From Nanobdellota archaeon (lineage in GTDB: Archaea > Nanobdellota > Nanobdellia > Woesearchaeales > GCA-2686295), in contig JAHIUF010000017.1 of the NCBI GenBank assembly GCA_018817005.1, positions 1-58,030 of the forward strand: a DNA stretch of 58,030 bases, read 5' to 3'. Numbering within the stretch: position 1 is the first letter of the stretch; each line of letters opens with the position of its first letter. The notes beneath the pieces were generated by a model. It was not told the DNA's origin, searched no databases, and worked only from the letters and a program-made list of their open reading frames with translations. The position numbers and the translations under genes are program-made. Positions 33,374 through 42,849 of the stretch are shown here, piece by piece.

Positions 33374-34621
33374 TCACCAAACATGTTTCTTATGAAATAT
33401 AACTTCCGGAAGAAGCAAAATCCATGAAACTCCCAGCATTAAAAAATAAAAAAACAAAAACAAAGCAATATGGATTTTTCCCTGATTAAAAACTTTCTCA
33501 TTAGAAAAAGTATAAGATAAATACAAAACGAATATTGATATAAAAAGCATACAAATAAAAATAAAAAAAGTATTAAAATTTAAATCTAAGAAAGTAAAAG
33601 AAAAACTTAAATCCTTAAGAAAAGTGAAAAAGTCAAAATTCACATAACGCAAATTTAAAAGATTCTGAACATGGGGTTTAAGACCTGTATAAAGCGTTGT
33701 AAAAATTATTGAAATACCAATTATACCTGATAAAATAAGCATGGGTAACTGAATTATTCCAAAATCACCATATTTAGGATTAAACATTAAACGCCTATAT
33801 TTAATTCCATTAAAAAGACCGCCCTTATACCACCTTTTTCTTTGACGAAAAAAAGCTTTAATATTTGCGGGTGTGTTTGTAAATACTTGTGCATGCATAT
33901 CCTGAACGATTTTATAATGGTTTTTTTGAAGTTTCAAAGTCATCTCTAAGTCTTCAGTTAAATTGTTCTCATCATAACCACCGAGTTTTAAAAGAACACT
34001 TTTTCTATAAATACTAAAAGGACCTGGAGCAACAGGAATACAATGCAAAAAACCCATTAGTTTCTTATAAAAAATATTTACTAAATATTCTGAAAACTGA
34101 ATTTTTTGTAATATGTTCTTTGGTTTGCTTGCTTTCATTAAAGGAAGAGCACAAGCCACACTCTTATCATTAAAATTAGGAATCAAGTGCAAAAGGGCAT
34201 CTTTGTGAACAAAAGAATCAGCATCCAGGCAAATAAAAAACTCACCTTTACAAATTTTTAGAGCTTTGTTTAAAGATGCACCTTTACCGATATTTTCATG
34301 GCTAATAAATTTTATCTTAGGATAATTTTTGATAAACTCAAGTACCATTTTTTTAGTATTGTCAGTTGACCCATCATCAATGATAATTATTTCCAATTTA
34401 TCCTTCGGATAATTTAAAGATAATACTGATTTAACAGAAGGAATAATTGTTTTTTCCTCATTATGTGCTGGTAAAATAACTGAAACTAAAGGAAATTTTG
34501 TAGACTTTTTTTTAGGACCAACAATATCTTCATTTTCAAAAAATACTAAAAGCCAGAAAACCACAAAGTAAAGCGATATAAAGTAAATAATCCATAAAAT
34601 AATATTTGCAAGAGTTATCAT
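33374..34621 (-). CDS. Processive family 2 glycosyltransferase with membrane segments (PgaC/hyaluronan synthase-like)
   Basis: A 415-residue protein with one N-terminal and several C-terminal membrane segments. The cytoplasmic GT-A domain has VILPAHNEEKTI, IIDDGSTDNT, CLDADSFV (metal site), NLTEDLEMT (catalytic Asp, TED) and FRQRKRWYKGG, the Q-x-x-R-W motif of processive synthases. It probably builds and extrudes a polysaccharide or extends a lipid-linked glycan. Its stop overlaps the ribosome binding site region of the thioredoxin-fold gene. Confidence 0.83.
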   Translation of the reverse strand: MITLANIILWIIYFISLYFVVFWLLVFFENEDIVGPKKKSTKFPLVSVILPAHNEEKTIIPSVKSVLSLNYPKDKLEIIIIDDGSTDNTKKMVLEFIKNYPKIKFISHENIGKGASLNKALKICKGEFFICLDADSFVHKDALLHLIPNFNDKSVACALPLMKASKPKNILQKIQFSEYLVNIFYKKLMGFLHCIPVAPGPFSIYRKSVLLKLGGYDENNLTEDLEMTLKLQKNHYKIVQDMHAQVFTNTPANIKAFFRQRKRWYKGGLFNGIKYRRLMFNPKYGDFGIIQLPMLILSGIIGISIIFTTLYTGLKPHVQNLLNLRYVNFDFFTFLKDLSFSFTFLDLNFNTFFIFICMLFISIFVLYLSYTFSNEKVFNQGKIHIALFLFFYFLMLGVSWILLLPEVIFHKKHVW

Positions 34622-34668
34622 TTCAAAATCAACAATAACAAAATAGGGGCTTGGTTTATAAATATTTT

Positions 34669-36120
34669 TTATTTTTTCAAAAAGAAGAGATAATCATAAC
34701 CTAAAGCTGAAACATTATCGATCATTTTAAAATCATTTCTTATGTTTTCCAATAACAATTTTTTTCTTTCAATACATTTCGGACCAAAAAATTCACAAGG
34801 ATAAAAATCATTGTAAAAAAGAATTGCGTGAGCATCAGGGTTTTGTTCATAAATAATCAATGCCTCAACATCATCAAAATAAAAAGGAACATACTTTGCA
34901 TCATTATAGGCTGCAGCCATGGGTATCATTGAAAGAACAGTGCCATTAAAACCATCAAAATAATTATAGACCTTTAAAACATCAGTCGGTGGTTCATTAA
35001 ACTGTTGAGGATACCAAAAACTATTAATTAAATTAAAAGAATTTTTCAGAATAAAAAACAATAAAAGTAAAGAACATAATTTTACAATCCGACTGTTTTT
35101 GAAAGAAAAAACCTTCTCAAATCCAAGACCTGCAATGATTGCCAGATAGGGAATAAATATTATTGCAAAACGAGCCTGTTTGTTAACGATTAAAGAAAAA
35201 TATAAGAAAAGAAATAATGGCACAAAAAAGAGAATGTTTTTTTGTGATGAAAAAAACTTGTTCTTAAATAAAAAAAACAATCCAACAAGTAAAAAAGCAT
35301 AAGAAAAATTAGAAAACAAAATGTTCTTCGGGTAAAATAACAAATTATCCCAAAAAGAAACTAAAGCATACACAGGATTTGCTTGGTGCTCTGAAGCTTT
35401 TAAAAAAGGATAAAAAGCTGCAACAACAATTGAATCAGAAGTAGAAGCATACATGAATAAATTTATTATGATAAAAGTAAATATTATTAAAAATAAACCT
35501 GCAAAAAATAATAATCCTTGAAAAAATATTTGTTTATAATTTTTTGATGAAAAAAACAAAGACACAAAAAAACAAATTATGCCAAAAAGAATCAATCCTT
35601 GAGGATATCTAAAAAGAACGCCTAAAGCAAACATTACTCCTGCAGAAAAAAAACGTTTTTTTAAAAGCAAGTAAATAGAAAGAAGAGCAAAAAAAGTTGA
35701 AGGAATACCTGTTAATAGCTGAAATGAATGCTGGAAAAAAACTGGTGTAAAACCTAAAATAACAATTGAAAAAAAACCTATTTTTTTATTAAACAAAACA
35801 GAAGAAATCTTATATGTTAAAAAAAGAACTCCCGCAAAAAAAAACAACGAAAGAATCCTAAAATGCATTACTGAATCAAACCCAACTATTCTTAAAAAAG
35901 CAAGAGTCATAGGATAAGCAGGCGGTCTTAAAGATTCAAACAACCCTTCTTGACCTGCAGAAGAAATATATTTACTCATACCAACATAAACCGATTCATC
36001 CCAGCCAACAATATAAAATCTTTTAAGAAAAAAAATGTTTAAAAGTAAAAAAAAGACTATGAATAAGAATACTAGAAAATCCATTAATCTGTTTTTTAAA
36101 TCTGCTTTGGATGAACCCAT
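34669..36120 (-). CDS. GT-C membrane glycosyltransferase, ArnT/PMT (GT39/GT83)-like
   Basis: A 483-residue protein with about 10-12 membrane segments. The first outside loop contains YIVGWDESVYVGMSKYI (about residues 32-48) with the conserved Asp-Glu of PMT/ArnT transferases, followed by LRPPAYPMTLAFLR. These enzymes use polyprenyl-phosphate sugars outside the membrane. The start overlaps the upstream gene's end by 25 bp. Probably modifies a protein or lipid glycan. Confidence 0.72.
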   Translation of the reverse strand: MGSSKADLKNRLMDFLVFLFIVFFLLLNIFFLKRFYIVGWDESVYVGMSKYISSAGQEGLFESLRPPAYPMTLAFLRIVGFDSVMHFRILSLFFFAGVLFLTYKISSVLFNKKIGFFSIVILGFTPVFFQHSFQLLTGIPSTFFALLSIYLLLKKRFFSAGVMFALGVLFRYPQGLILFGIICFFVSLFFSSKNYKQIFFQGLLFFAGLFLIIFTFIIINLFMYASTSDSIVVAAFYPFLKASEHQANPVYALVSFWDNLLFYPKNILFSNFSYAFLLVGLFFLFKNKFFSSQKNILFFVPLFLFLYFSLIVNKQARFAIIFIPYLAIIAGLGFEKVFSFKNSRIVKLCSLLLLFFILKNSFNLINSFWYPQQFNEPPTDVLKVYNYFDGFNGTVLSMIPMAAAYNDAKYVPFYFDDVEALIIYEQNPDAHAILFYNDFYPCEFFGPKCIERKKLLLENIRNDFKMIDNVSALGYDYLFFLKK

Positions 36121-37505
36121 ATTTCAACACCATCAAGATTATATATCTTACTAAATGAATCGCTATTTTCTAAAAGAAAAAGAAGACCTGCATCTGGTTT
36201 TTTCCAAACCAAACCTTCTTTCATTTCAGGAGTTATGAGAATAAATCTAATATTTTTTTCTAATAACAAAAGATTTGTTTTGTCCAAATCTTTTGAATAA
36301 AAAATTTGTTGCGTAAAATTATCTAACACAGCATAATCATTAAGAAACCTGCTTTTTTCATCAATAAAAGTTTCTTTTGAAGAGAAATATTCAACAAAAA
36401 AACCATAGGATTCATGAGTAAACACCAAATCTTCATTAAAATTTTGTTCCTTTAGAAAAATAAAAGCATTAAAAAGTCCTTTTGAAGGTTGCGACTCTGA
36501 TAAAACATCAATATACACTAATGTCGAAAAAATAATAGAACAAAAAATTAATAGAATAGTGAACTTTCTTACAAGTACAACAGCCCATTTTCTTTTCATA
36601 AAAAAATTGAATGCAAATCCTGCAAAAAAGCACATAAAAAAATTAAAGACAATCATTATTGATTTTGAAAAAAAACTCAATAATAAAAACAATACAAAAG
36701 TTAGTGATAAAAACAAAAATTCTCTTTTTTTATTCCACAAAAATATTAATCCGATAACAGATAAAAACAAAACAAATACTGGAATTCCAATCATTGCACC
36801 AAATGAAGTAAAAACATTTTCAAACGAATTTTTCAAGAAAATAATAATGGGATTATAGGAAAATGCAAAAACTGCTATAATTAAAGAAACAGATGAAATA
36901 ATTATTGGAATTAAAATCTTTGAATAATTTTTCTTCACATGAGAAAAAACAAGCATTAAAAAAACTGTTATAATAAAATGAGGAATGTTGAACAGAGAAA
37001 TAAAAAGTAAAGGTAAAGATGAAAGAACCCTTCTACCTTTAAAAAATAAGATTAAAGAAATAAGCATTAAGGGTATTGAAAATGATGAACTTCTAAGAAC
37101 TGCAAATAAATAAATAAAAATTGGTGAAAGTATAAAAATTAAAATTGAGAAAAAAGAGGAATCAAAATCTACTTCAAAAAAAGTCAATAACTGCCAATAA
37201 AAAATAATAGTTATTATTCCCAAAAACAATCCAAAAATTTGTATTACTAAGTTATTATTTGAAAATAAAGATAGAACATAGTGAAATAAGTTTATGTCAA
37301 AACGTCTTTCCTGCAAATCATCAAATACAACAAAACCATTTTCTCTAATGGCTTCTGCAACTCTCAAATCATAATAAACAGAATCAAAAAAAACAGGCTT
37401 TTCTTGCATATACCGAAATAATGAAGGAAGAAGAAGAATTATTAAAACAAGTATTAAAAAGAAAATTATTGCAGATACCTTTTTCATAGAATATCTTTTT
37501 TTCAT
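36096..37505 (-). CDS. GT-C-like multi-pass membrane protein
   Basis: Start set at ATG 37505 (MKKRYSMKKV) overlapping the upstream stop by ATGA; the TTG at 37514 is less likely. About 469 residues with some 10-12 membrane segments and a soluble C-terminal end (FVEYFSSKETFIDEKSRF). The first loop FFDSVYYDLRVAEAIRENG resembles the loop of the neighbouring gene at 37502-38977, with a conserved Asp. Probably a polyprenyl-sugar-dependent transferase; no specific family named. Confidence 0.5.
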   Translation of the reverse strand: MKKRYSMKKVSAIIFFLILVLIILLLPSLFRYMQEKPVFFDSVYYDLRVAEAIRENGFVVFDDLQERRFDINLFHYVLSLFSNNNLVIQIFGLFLGIITIIFYWQLLTFFEVDFDSSFFSILIFILSPIFIYLFAVLRSSSFSIPLMLISLILFFKGRRVLSSLPLLFISLFNIPHFIITVFLMLVFSHVKKNYSKILIPIIISSVSLIIAVFAFSYNPIIIFLKNSFENVFTSFGAMIGIPVFVLFLSVIGLIFLWNKKREFLFLSLTFVLFLLLSFFSKSIMIVFNFFMCFFAGFAFNFFMKRKWAVVLVRKFTILLIFCSIIFSTLVYIDVLSESQPSKGLFNAFIFLKEQNFNEDLVFTHESYGFFVEYFSSKETFIDEKSRFLNDYAVLDNFTQQIFYSKDLDKTNLLLLEKNIRFILITPEMKEGLVWKKPDAGLLFLLENSDSFSKIYNLDGVEIWVHPKQI

Positions 37506-38977
37506 ATTTCGCAATGCACCTCATAAACTTTTATAGAAGAATTATAAACTAATGTAAAACAATCACTAGAATCTGCATAAAACAGCTTTGTTTCAGGACC
37601 GAATTTTGAAGAGAAGTATATGTAATCAACATCATATTTATTTAGTTTTCTCACTACCTCTATTTTAAAACGAACCTTATAAATCATATTAACATCCATG
37701 AAACGTTGATTAGCATCCGTTATTAATAAATAATTTGAATCTAAAACATTTTTTCTTTTAGCAAAATAAGTTATTAAATGTCCTTCTTCCGGCCTTGAAA
37801 GAATAACAGCGTCTTTGGGAGTATTTTCTTCAATCCATAAAAGAGCGTTTATTTCTTCATCCGAAGGAACTAATTTAGAAGAATTATTCGCAAGTGAAAT
37901 TGCAGGAATGAAAGACGAGATGATAAAAAGAATAAATACAATTATAAGAAAGACGTTTGCATTTTTTGGAACTTTAGTTTTGCGAAGATAAGAATAAAAC
38001 AATTTCCAAGAATAGGCTGCAAGTAAAACAAGCATTACTCCAAGAAAAATCAAACCAAGACGAAATCGTATTAGTTTAAGCCATAATAATATTAAAGATG
38101 ATGTTACAAAACCTACAATCATAAAAACAGATTTTTTCTTAATCTGAGAAAAAACATGAAAAACCGCATAAAAACCAAATATTAAAGGTATAAAACCTAA
38201 ATAGTAAATAACTTCTAAAATATTAAACTCAGAAAAAAAGTTTTTCAAAATTTGCAAAGGAATATTTTGCCAAATCACAAAAGGCCCATGCACGAATAAT
38301 GCTTGTTTAAAAAGCACAAAATTAAACCAAAAAATAAGAAATGTTGAAAAAAGAATGATTTCAATTTCTCTATCTTCTATAACCAAACCTTCAACTTTCA
38401 AAAAAAACAAAAACAGTAAAAAACCAAATATTAAAAAAAAAGATGAAGAATGGGTTAAAACAAGCAAAATTAAAAGAAATAAAGAAAGATTAAGATAATT
38501 CTTATCCTCTGATTTCAAAACACAATAAATTATGAACAAAAACAAAGGTAAAACTAGAGAATAAACAGAAACGTTATTTAGGTTCAAAAAATATATTGGG
38601 ATGAAAGCTGAAGAAAAAGCTGCAAGAAGAGAAATTACCCTTTTTTTTGTAATGTGAAATGAAAGAAGATAAACTGCAAAAATTGAGAGTGAATAAAAAA
38701 CATTCGGTAAAATCTTCACAACATATTCAACACTAAAAACAAAACTAAAAAGTGAAAGAATATAATAAAATAGCGGGGGAAAGATAAAGACTCGCCCACC
38801 AAAACTTAAAGAATCTGAAAAAATAGGTCGCCCAGTTTCCTTAATATGCTCCACCTGCCTTAAAACAAAATAAGAATCATAAGAAAATTCGGGACTTTGA
38901 AAAGCAAAAAAAAGCCTTAAAAAAAGAGCAAATAAAAATATTGCCAACAAAAATATTGAGGCTGTAAATTTTTTCAT
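37502..38977 (-). CDS. GT-C-like membrane glycosyltransferase
   Basis: A 491-residue protein with about 11-13 membrane segments. The first loop FSYDSYFVLRQVEHIKETG recalls the Asp-containing loop of STT3/AglB-type and related GT-C enzymes, and the C-terminal soluble part has ALLWIEENTPKDAVILSRPEEGH, a pattern common in archaeal GT-C proteins. The WWDYG motif of the oligosaccharyltransferase AglB is absent, so I do not call it AglB. First gene of a five-gene minus-strand membrane cluster. Confidence 0.55.
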   Translation of the reverse strand: MKKFTASIFLLAIFLFALFLRLFFAFQSPEFSYDSYFVLRQVEHIKETGRPIFSDSLSFGGRVFIFPPLFYYILSLFSFVFSVEYVVKILPNVFYSLSIFAVYLLSFHITKKRVISLLAAFSSAFIPIYFLNLNNVSVYSLVLPLFLFIIYCVLKSEDKNYLNLSLFLLILLVLTHSSSFFLIFGFLLFLFFLKVEGLVIEDREIEIILFSTFLIFWFNFVLFKQALFVHGPFVIWQNIPLQILKNFFSEFNILEVIYYLGFIPLIFGFYAVFHVFSQIKKKSVFMIVGFVTSSLILLWLKLIRFRLGLIFLGVMLVLLAAYSWKLFYSYLRKTKVPKNANVFLIIVFILFIISSFIPAISLANNSSKLVPSDEEINALLWIEENTPKDAVILSRPEEGHLITYFAKRKNVLDSNYLLITDANQRFMDVNMIYKVRFKIEVVRKLNKYDVDYIYFSSKFGPETKLFYADSSDCFTLVYNSSIKVYEVHCEI

Positions 38978-39045
38978 AGTTTTATCAATGAAATGATGTT
39001 TTAATAATTTTCTTAAAAATCAACAAAAATAACAAGAAAAAGCCT

Positions 39046-39309
39046 TTATTCTTCTGAGCTGTAAGCAGGTACTGCTGACTTGCTAATAATCATTATGTCG
39101 CCAATGCTTTTAACAAGTTGGTGGGGAACAATAACTCCTTTTGCAGAACCTAAAACTTTGTTTAAAAATGAACTTTTAGTGGCTTTAACTCTCCAACCAA
39201 AAACTTTGCTGTTGGTAAGAATTGCTTCTTCAATATCTCCAAAATAGTCACCAGTATCTGTAAATACACGCATATCATACGCTTCAGATATTTTTTTCAT
39301 TTTAAGCAT
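39046..39309 (-). CDS. PRC-barrel domain protein
   Basis: A beta-barrel domain of about 88 residues: MRVFTDTGDYFGDIEEAIL, then VFGWRVKAT, then GVIVPHQLVKSIGDIMII. The start at ATG 39309 is preferred because GGAAGGTGG, which would encode the extra residues of a longer frame, is the probable ribosome binding site. Small PRC-barrel proteins are frequent in archaea; CdvA and ribosome-maturation factors share the fold. Divergent from a small membrane protein. Function unknown. Confidence 0.75.
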   Translation of the reverse strand: MLKMKKISEAYDMRVFTDTGDYFGDIEEAILTNSKVFGWRVKATKSSFLNKVLGSAKGVIVPHQLVKSIGDIMIISKSAVPAYSSEE

Positions 39310-39440
39310 ACTACCACCTTCCAATTATTATAAAATATTAAAATCATTCATATTTATATAACTTTCGCTTAGGGATAACAACGAAAAATATATATATGAA
39401 AAAGAGATATAGTATTTAAAATAAAGAGGTGACCATAAAA

Positions 39441-39671
39441 ATGGCGATAGATTCAGTTATACTGGCAATAATCATTGGAACACTAGCAGCGATAGTTTAC
39501 AGTCTTCGAGTGCTTGTCTTAATGGAGCGAAGAATTGCGAGAATGGACTTAAACATAGAAAGCCTTGCGAGACATATTTTAAAAGAAGAATTTAAAATTG
39601 AAAAAGAAGAAGAAAAGATTGAAACACTAGAAAAGCAATTAATCAAAGGCAGTAAGAAAAGAACAAAATAA
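39441..39671 (+). CDS. Small membrane protein with one TM segment and coiled coil
   Basis: A 76-residue protein. Residues 2-25 are a membrane helix (SVILAIIIGTLAAIVYSLRV) and residues 30-70 a charged coiled coil. The ATG at 39441 has GAGGTGA 7-9 nt upstream; the GTG inside that site is not the start. A TATA-like sequence lies near 39412. A T-rich stretch at 39672-39690 probably ends transcription. Similar short anchored coiled-coil proteins are widespread in DPANN archaea; no function recognised. Confidence 0.6.
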   Translation: MAIDSVILAIIIGTLAAIVYSLRVLVLMERRIARMDLNIESLARHILKEEFKIEKEEEKIETLEKQLIKGSKKRTK

Positions 39672-39690
39672 CTTTTTTTATTTTTTTATT
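39672..39690 (+). terminator. T-rich terminator
   Basis: Two runs of seven Ts (within ACTTTTTTTATTTTTTTATT) lie immediately after the coiled-coil gene, a standard archaeal stop signal. Confidence 0.45.
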
Positions 39691-39714
39691 AAGAATTCTT
39701 CGCAGCGATGACTT

Positions 39715-40347
39715 ATGATAAAACATGTATCTTTAAAGCACGGTTGGTATTACCATTTTCGTATTCACTCTGAAAAAGCAAGAGTTCTATGTAAAAATAA
39801 CCATACAAAACTAAAAGATTTCTTATACAAAACATTTGAAAACTGTCCTGGTGAGCATTTTGAAGAAGGACCAAGAAGCAGCGCTCTTAAATTTCCAATT
39901 AATGTTAGTTTAAAAGAAGAGTTCAATCATGAAGTTAGTACACTCTGCATGCAAGGACTAAAAAACATGCCCCAATATAAAACATCTCATTCTAAAGTAC
40001 AAATGTTTATGCTACAATTTGACAAGAATACTATTAGCATGGAAATACCCATCTGGCTTTTTAAAGAAGAATACGATGATTTCGAAAAAATCTTTAAGAC
40101 AACTCAACCATTATCAGGACATATTGATGTACTACGAATAGAAGACGATGAAAAAATATGGATTTGGGATTATAAACCAAACGCTCAGAAAGAAAAATAT
40201 GCTGCAACACAAGTATATTTCTATGCTTTAATGCTTAGCAAAAGAACAGGCGTCCCTATTGAAAATATAAGATGTGGATATTTTGATGAAAACATTGCTT
40301 ATAGCTTCAAACCTGCACAAAATGTATTAAATCAAATATACTTTTAA
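39715..40347 (+). CDS. PD-(D/E)XK nuclease-superfamily protein
   Basis: A 210-residue protein with the nuclease core LSGHIDVLRIEDDEKIWIWD followed by YKPNAQ, i.e. Asp ... D-x-K, and the following helix with YAATQVYFYALML, which resembles the Q-x3-Y motif of RecB/Cas4-type nucleases. An upstream glutamate (EHFEEGPRSSALKF region) could complete the site. No cysteines for an iron-sulfur cluster are seen. Not near other repair genes; neighbour downstream is an unknown protein 26 bp away. DNA processing role inferred from the fold only. Confidence 0.6.
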   Translation: MIKHVSLKHGWYYHFRIHSEKARVLCKNNHTKLKDFLYKTFENCPGEHFEEGPRSSALKFPINVSLKEEFNHEVSTLCMQGLKNMPQYKTSHSKVQMFMLQFDKNTISMEIPIWLFKEEYDDFEKIFKTTQPLSGHIDVLRIEDDEKIWIWDYKPNAQKEKYAATQVYFYALMLSKRTGVPIENIRCGYFDENIAYSFKPAQNVLNQIYF

Positions 40348-40373
40348 ATATAACTTTTGATTTCTGACGTTTT

Positions 40374-40886
40374 ATGAACAAATATTTGCTTGGACAGGTC
40401 TTAGAACACAAAATCTGCAAAGCCAGAAAAAGATTTAATGATTTTAATTCTCAAACAATTCCTTATACAAATCTAGAAGAATGCCTAACAATAGCAAATG
40501 ATATTGCAGTCAACAGTCTGGAACAAGGAACCTGGTTAAACAAGTTAATCCTTCATGGAACCAGCAATCCTTCTTGTGTCCATTATTCTAAATATACTTA
40601 TGCTGCATTCCTAAATCTGACAGAAGCTAACCAAGAGTTTAGGGATGATGTTGTTTTTGTAATAGGATACACTATATTAGAGTTTGAGAACAAAAAGAAG
40701 AAAGGATATCACGCATTTCTTATGTACAATAAAGATAGTAAATATAAAGTTTTGGAAACGATTCCTGATAACAGAGACGCAATCCGAAAAGAATATTATC
40801 CGATGGCTGCTTTCCAAACAGGGAAAAAACTTGCATCTAAAAAAATGGCTGCTGCCGTGTTTTTTACAGATATACTAAGAAAATGA
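40374..40886 (+). CDS. Uncharacterised protein, possibly papain/transglutaminase-like
   Basis: A 170-residue soluble protein I do not recognise. The order Cys (NPSCVHYSKYTYAAFLNL, about residue 68), His (KGYHAFLMYN, about residue 112) and an acidic/Asn position (KVLETIPDNRD) resembles the Cys-His-Asp layout of papain-like and transglutaminase-like enzymes, where the strand after His often reads HAxxxY. That is a suggestion only. A TATA-like TTTTAAATATA about 30 bp upstream suggests its own leaderless transcript. Confidence 0.4.
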   Translation: MNKYLLGQVLEHKICKARKRFNDFNSQTIPYTNLEECLTIANDIAVNSLEQGTWLNKLILHGTSNPSCVHYSKYTYAAFLNLTEANQEFRDDVVFVIGYTILEFENKKKKGYHAFLMYNKDSKYKVLETIPDNRDAIRKEYYPMAAFQTGKKLASKKMAAAVFFTDILRK

Positions 40887-40916
40887 CTGTTTTATCATTC
40901 TTAAAGTAATAAAACA

Positions 40917-42092
40917 CTAATCTATCAAGTGTTCTTCTTCAACCTTTGAAAAAACAGCAAAAGTTATTGCTATTAAACCTAAAATTATCAATGCATAATT
41001 CAAGGATTTATCAACAAAAAAACCTATAATTGGATTAAAAACAATGATTAAAATTCTTCTCAGCATAGAAATAGCGGAAAGAACAGTTGCCCTGTTATGA
41101 GATGGAATATATTTATTCATATAACTAATCAAAAGAGGTCTTCTTGTAAGTCCAAAACTCATCGAAACAATTATTGCAAGTAAAACCAAAGGTAAAAAAG
41201 TTGTTAATCCTGCAAGAATAAACATTAAACCAGTGATTATTGAACTTAAAAAGATAACTCTTTTTTTTGAGCCAAATAATTTTTCTAAAAAAATATAATT
41301 ATTCATAACAACTATTTCTCCTATAACAAAAGCTGCATGAACAAATCCAAATAAAGCCATAGAACAACCAGATCTCATAAGCAATGGTTGATAAAGCCAA
41401 ATCATGAGATATGCTATTGAAGATATAACCACCATATCTAATGCTAGAATTTTAAGGATTTTGTGTTTATAAAAAAATTTAACGCCAGACTTTAAGATAA
41501 CAAAATAATTTTTCTTTTCTTGTTTTAAATGGATTTTTGGTTCTTTAAAAGTAAATCCTATGACAAAAGCAATCATGAAAGGTATGGACATCAGCATCAT
41601 AGGATAACGTACTCCTAAAAAGAAAGCAATAAAACTCCCAATAGGTGCACCTACAAGAATTCCTGTAAGATGAAAACTTTCAGATCTACCAAAAACACTT
41701 TTTGAATCTTTAGTTAAATTATTCTTTTTTAAAGTATCATATATTAATGCTTCTTTAGATCCTGATATTAAAGAAACTGACAAAGCAAAAAATATTTCAC
41801 CAATCAAAAATAGAAAATAGTTTGGAGTTATAGAATAAATCAATACTGCAATAACATTTGCCCCTGCTCCAATAATCATTGATTTTTTTCTTCCTAAAAA
41901 ATCTGCAATCGCACCTGTAGGAATTTCAAAAATAAATATCCAAAGCATAAACCATGATTGAAGAATCATTATTTTAGAAAAAGAAATATTACCCCATTCA
42001 GTAAAAAAAGGGATTAGAACTGCACTGATAAAATGCATACTTACAAAAAATTCAAATAAATAAACCTTCCAAATATTTGACTTTAAACTCAT
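40917..42092 (-). CDS. Major facilitator superfamily transporter
   Basis: A 391-residue protein with 12 likely membrane segments. The loop 2-3 motif GAIADFLGRKKSM (about residues 59-71) is the MFS motif A, and a second, weaker copy occurs after the sixth segment. It resembles drug/sugar efflux members, but substrate cannot be called. It converges on the upstream unknown gene with a 30-bp gap. Confidence 0.8.
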   Translation of the reverse strand: MSLKSNIWKVYLFEFFVSMHFISAVLIPFFTEWGNISFSKIMILQSWFMLWIFIFEIPTGAIADFLGRKKSMIIGAGANVIAVLIYSITPNYFLFLIGEIFFALSVSLISGSKEALIYDTLKKNNLTKDSKSVFGRSESFHLTGILVGAPIGSFIAFFLGVRYPMMLMSIPFMIAFVIGFTFKEPKIHLKQEKKNYFVILKSGVKFFYKHKILKILALDMVVISSIAYLMIWLYQPLLMRSGCSMALFGFVHAAFVIGEIVVMNNYIFLEKLFGSKKRVIFLSSIITGLMFILAGLTTFLPLVLLAIIVSMSFGLTRRPLLISYMNKYIPSHNRATVLSAISMLRRILIIVFNPIIGFFVDKSLNYALIILGLIAITFAVFSKVEEEHLID

Positions 42093-42130
42093 ATATAAAG
42101 AATTGAATAAGTTATTTTATAAATTTATTC

Positions 42131-42535
42131 TTAAAAAGTTGTAAGATCTTCAAAAGAAAGACCTTTAATTTTAGCCATATCAAGGCTTGCAACAAATGAC
42201 GCTGCAGTTTCTTCCAAATCATCAAGGCTTATAAAAAAGAATTGTTCTCTGTCCCATTTTATTACAACCCATGGCTCAGCACCAAATTTTTCAGAAAAAT
42301 ATTTTAAGTTGTTTATTTCTTCTTTTGGAAAATATTTTTTAGCATCCTTTGTTGCTTTTACTTCCAAAGCTATCTTTCTAATGTTATTTCCAACGAGAAG
42401 ATCAGGACTTGGAAACTGACTCGAACCAGAGCCTGCAACCCTTACAGCAGCCCAACCAACAGACCAAAACTTGTGAATTAGTTCTCTCTCAGCAGCTGTG
42501 CCTTTGCTTTTTCTTCGACTATGAGATATGCTCAT
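42131..42535 (-). CDS. hjc: Archaeal Holliday junction resolvase Hjc
   Basis: Structure-specific nuclease that cuts four-way DNA junctions. Catalytic pattern: Glu in KGTAAERELIHKF (about residue 17), Asp in SPDLLVG (about residue 44) and E-x-K in IALEVKATK (about residues 57-59), with the basic SRRKSKG start. 134 residues, normal for Hjc. A TATA-like TTATATATTTAA (about 42551-42562) fits a leaderless transcript; the gene is divergent from the histone. Confidence 0.88.
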   Translation of the reverse strand: MSISHSRRKSKGTAAERELIHKFWSVGWAAVRVAGSGSSQFPSPDLLVGNNIRKIALEVKATKDAKKYFPKEEINNLKYFSEKFGAEPWVVIKWDREQFFFISLDDLEETAASFVASLDMAKIKGLSFEDLTTF

Positions 42536-42620
42536 AAAAAGGATAACTAGTTAAATATATAAAAGTTTTTCCAATAAAAATTTAAATAATAAGATTTTGA
42601 ACACCTTTGGTGAAACAATA

Positions 42621-42830
42621 ATGGCTACAAAAAAAACTATTGCGCTTGCAGCAATGGAACGACTTATGAAAAAAGCTGGTGCAAAAAGGGTTTCTGAAGA
42701 TGCAAAAGAAACTCTTAGAGAATTTCTTGAAGATGTAGGGCTTGAAATATCTGAATCCGCTCTAAAACTTGCAATGCACGCAGGAAGAAAAACCATAAAG
42801 TCAGAAGATATAAAACTTGCTTCAAGATAG
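42621..42830 (+). CDS. Archaeal histone
   Basis: A 69-residue histone-fold protein from the ATG at 42621, which has GGTGA upstream; a TTG at 42597 would add eight residues and is unlikely. IALAAMERLMKKAGAKRVSE, then a long central helix, then AGRKTIKSEDIKLASR match archaeal histones, including the loop-2 RKTIK DNA-binding segment and the terminal ED-x-KLA helix. It wraps DNA as dimers or longer multimers. A TATA box TTTAAATA is at 42581-42588. Confidence 0.93.
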   Translation: MATKKTIALAAMERLMKKAGAKRVSEDAKETLREFLEDVGLEISESALKLAMHAGRKTIKSEDIKLASR

Positions 42831-42849
42831 AAAAAAACTGTACATAAAA

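Noticed and set aside
37502-38977. Calling the first GT-C gene the oligosaccharyltransferase AglB
   Set aside because: The WWDYG catalytic-domain motif of STT3/AglB is absent and the length is short.
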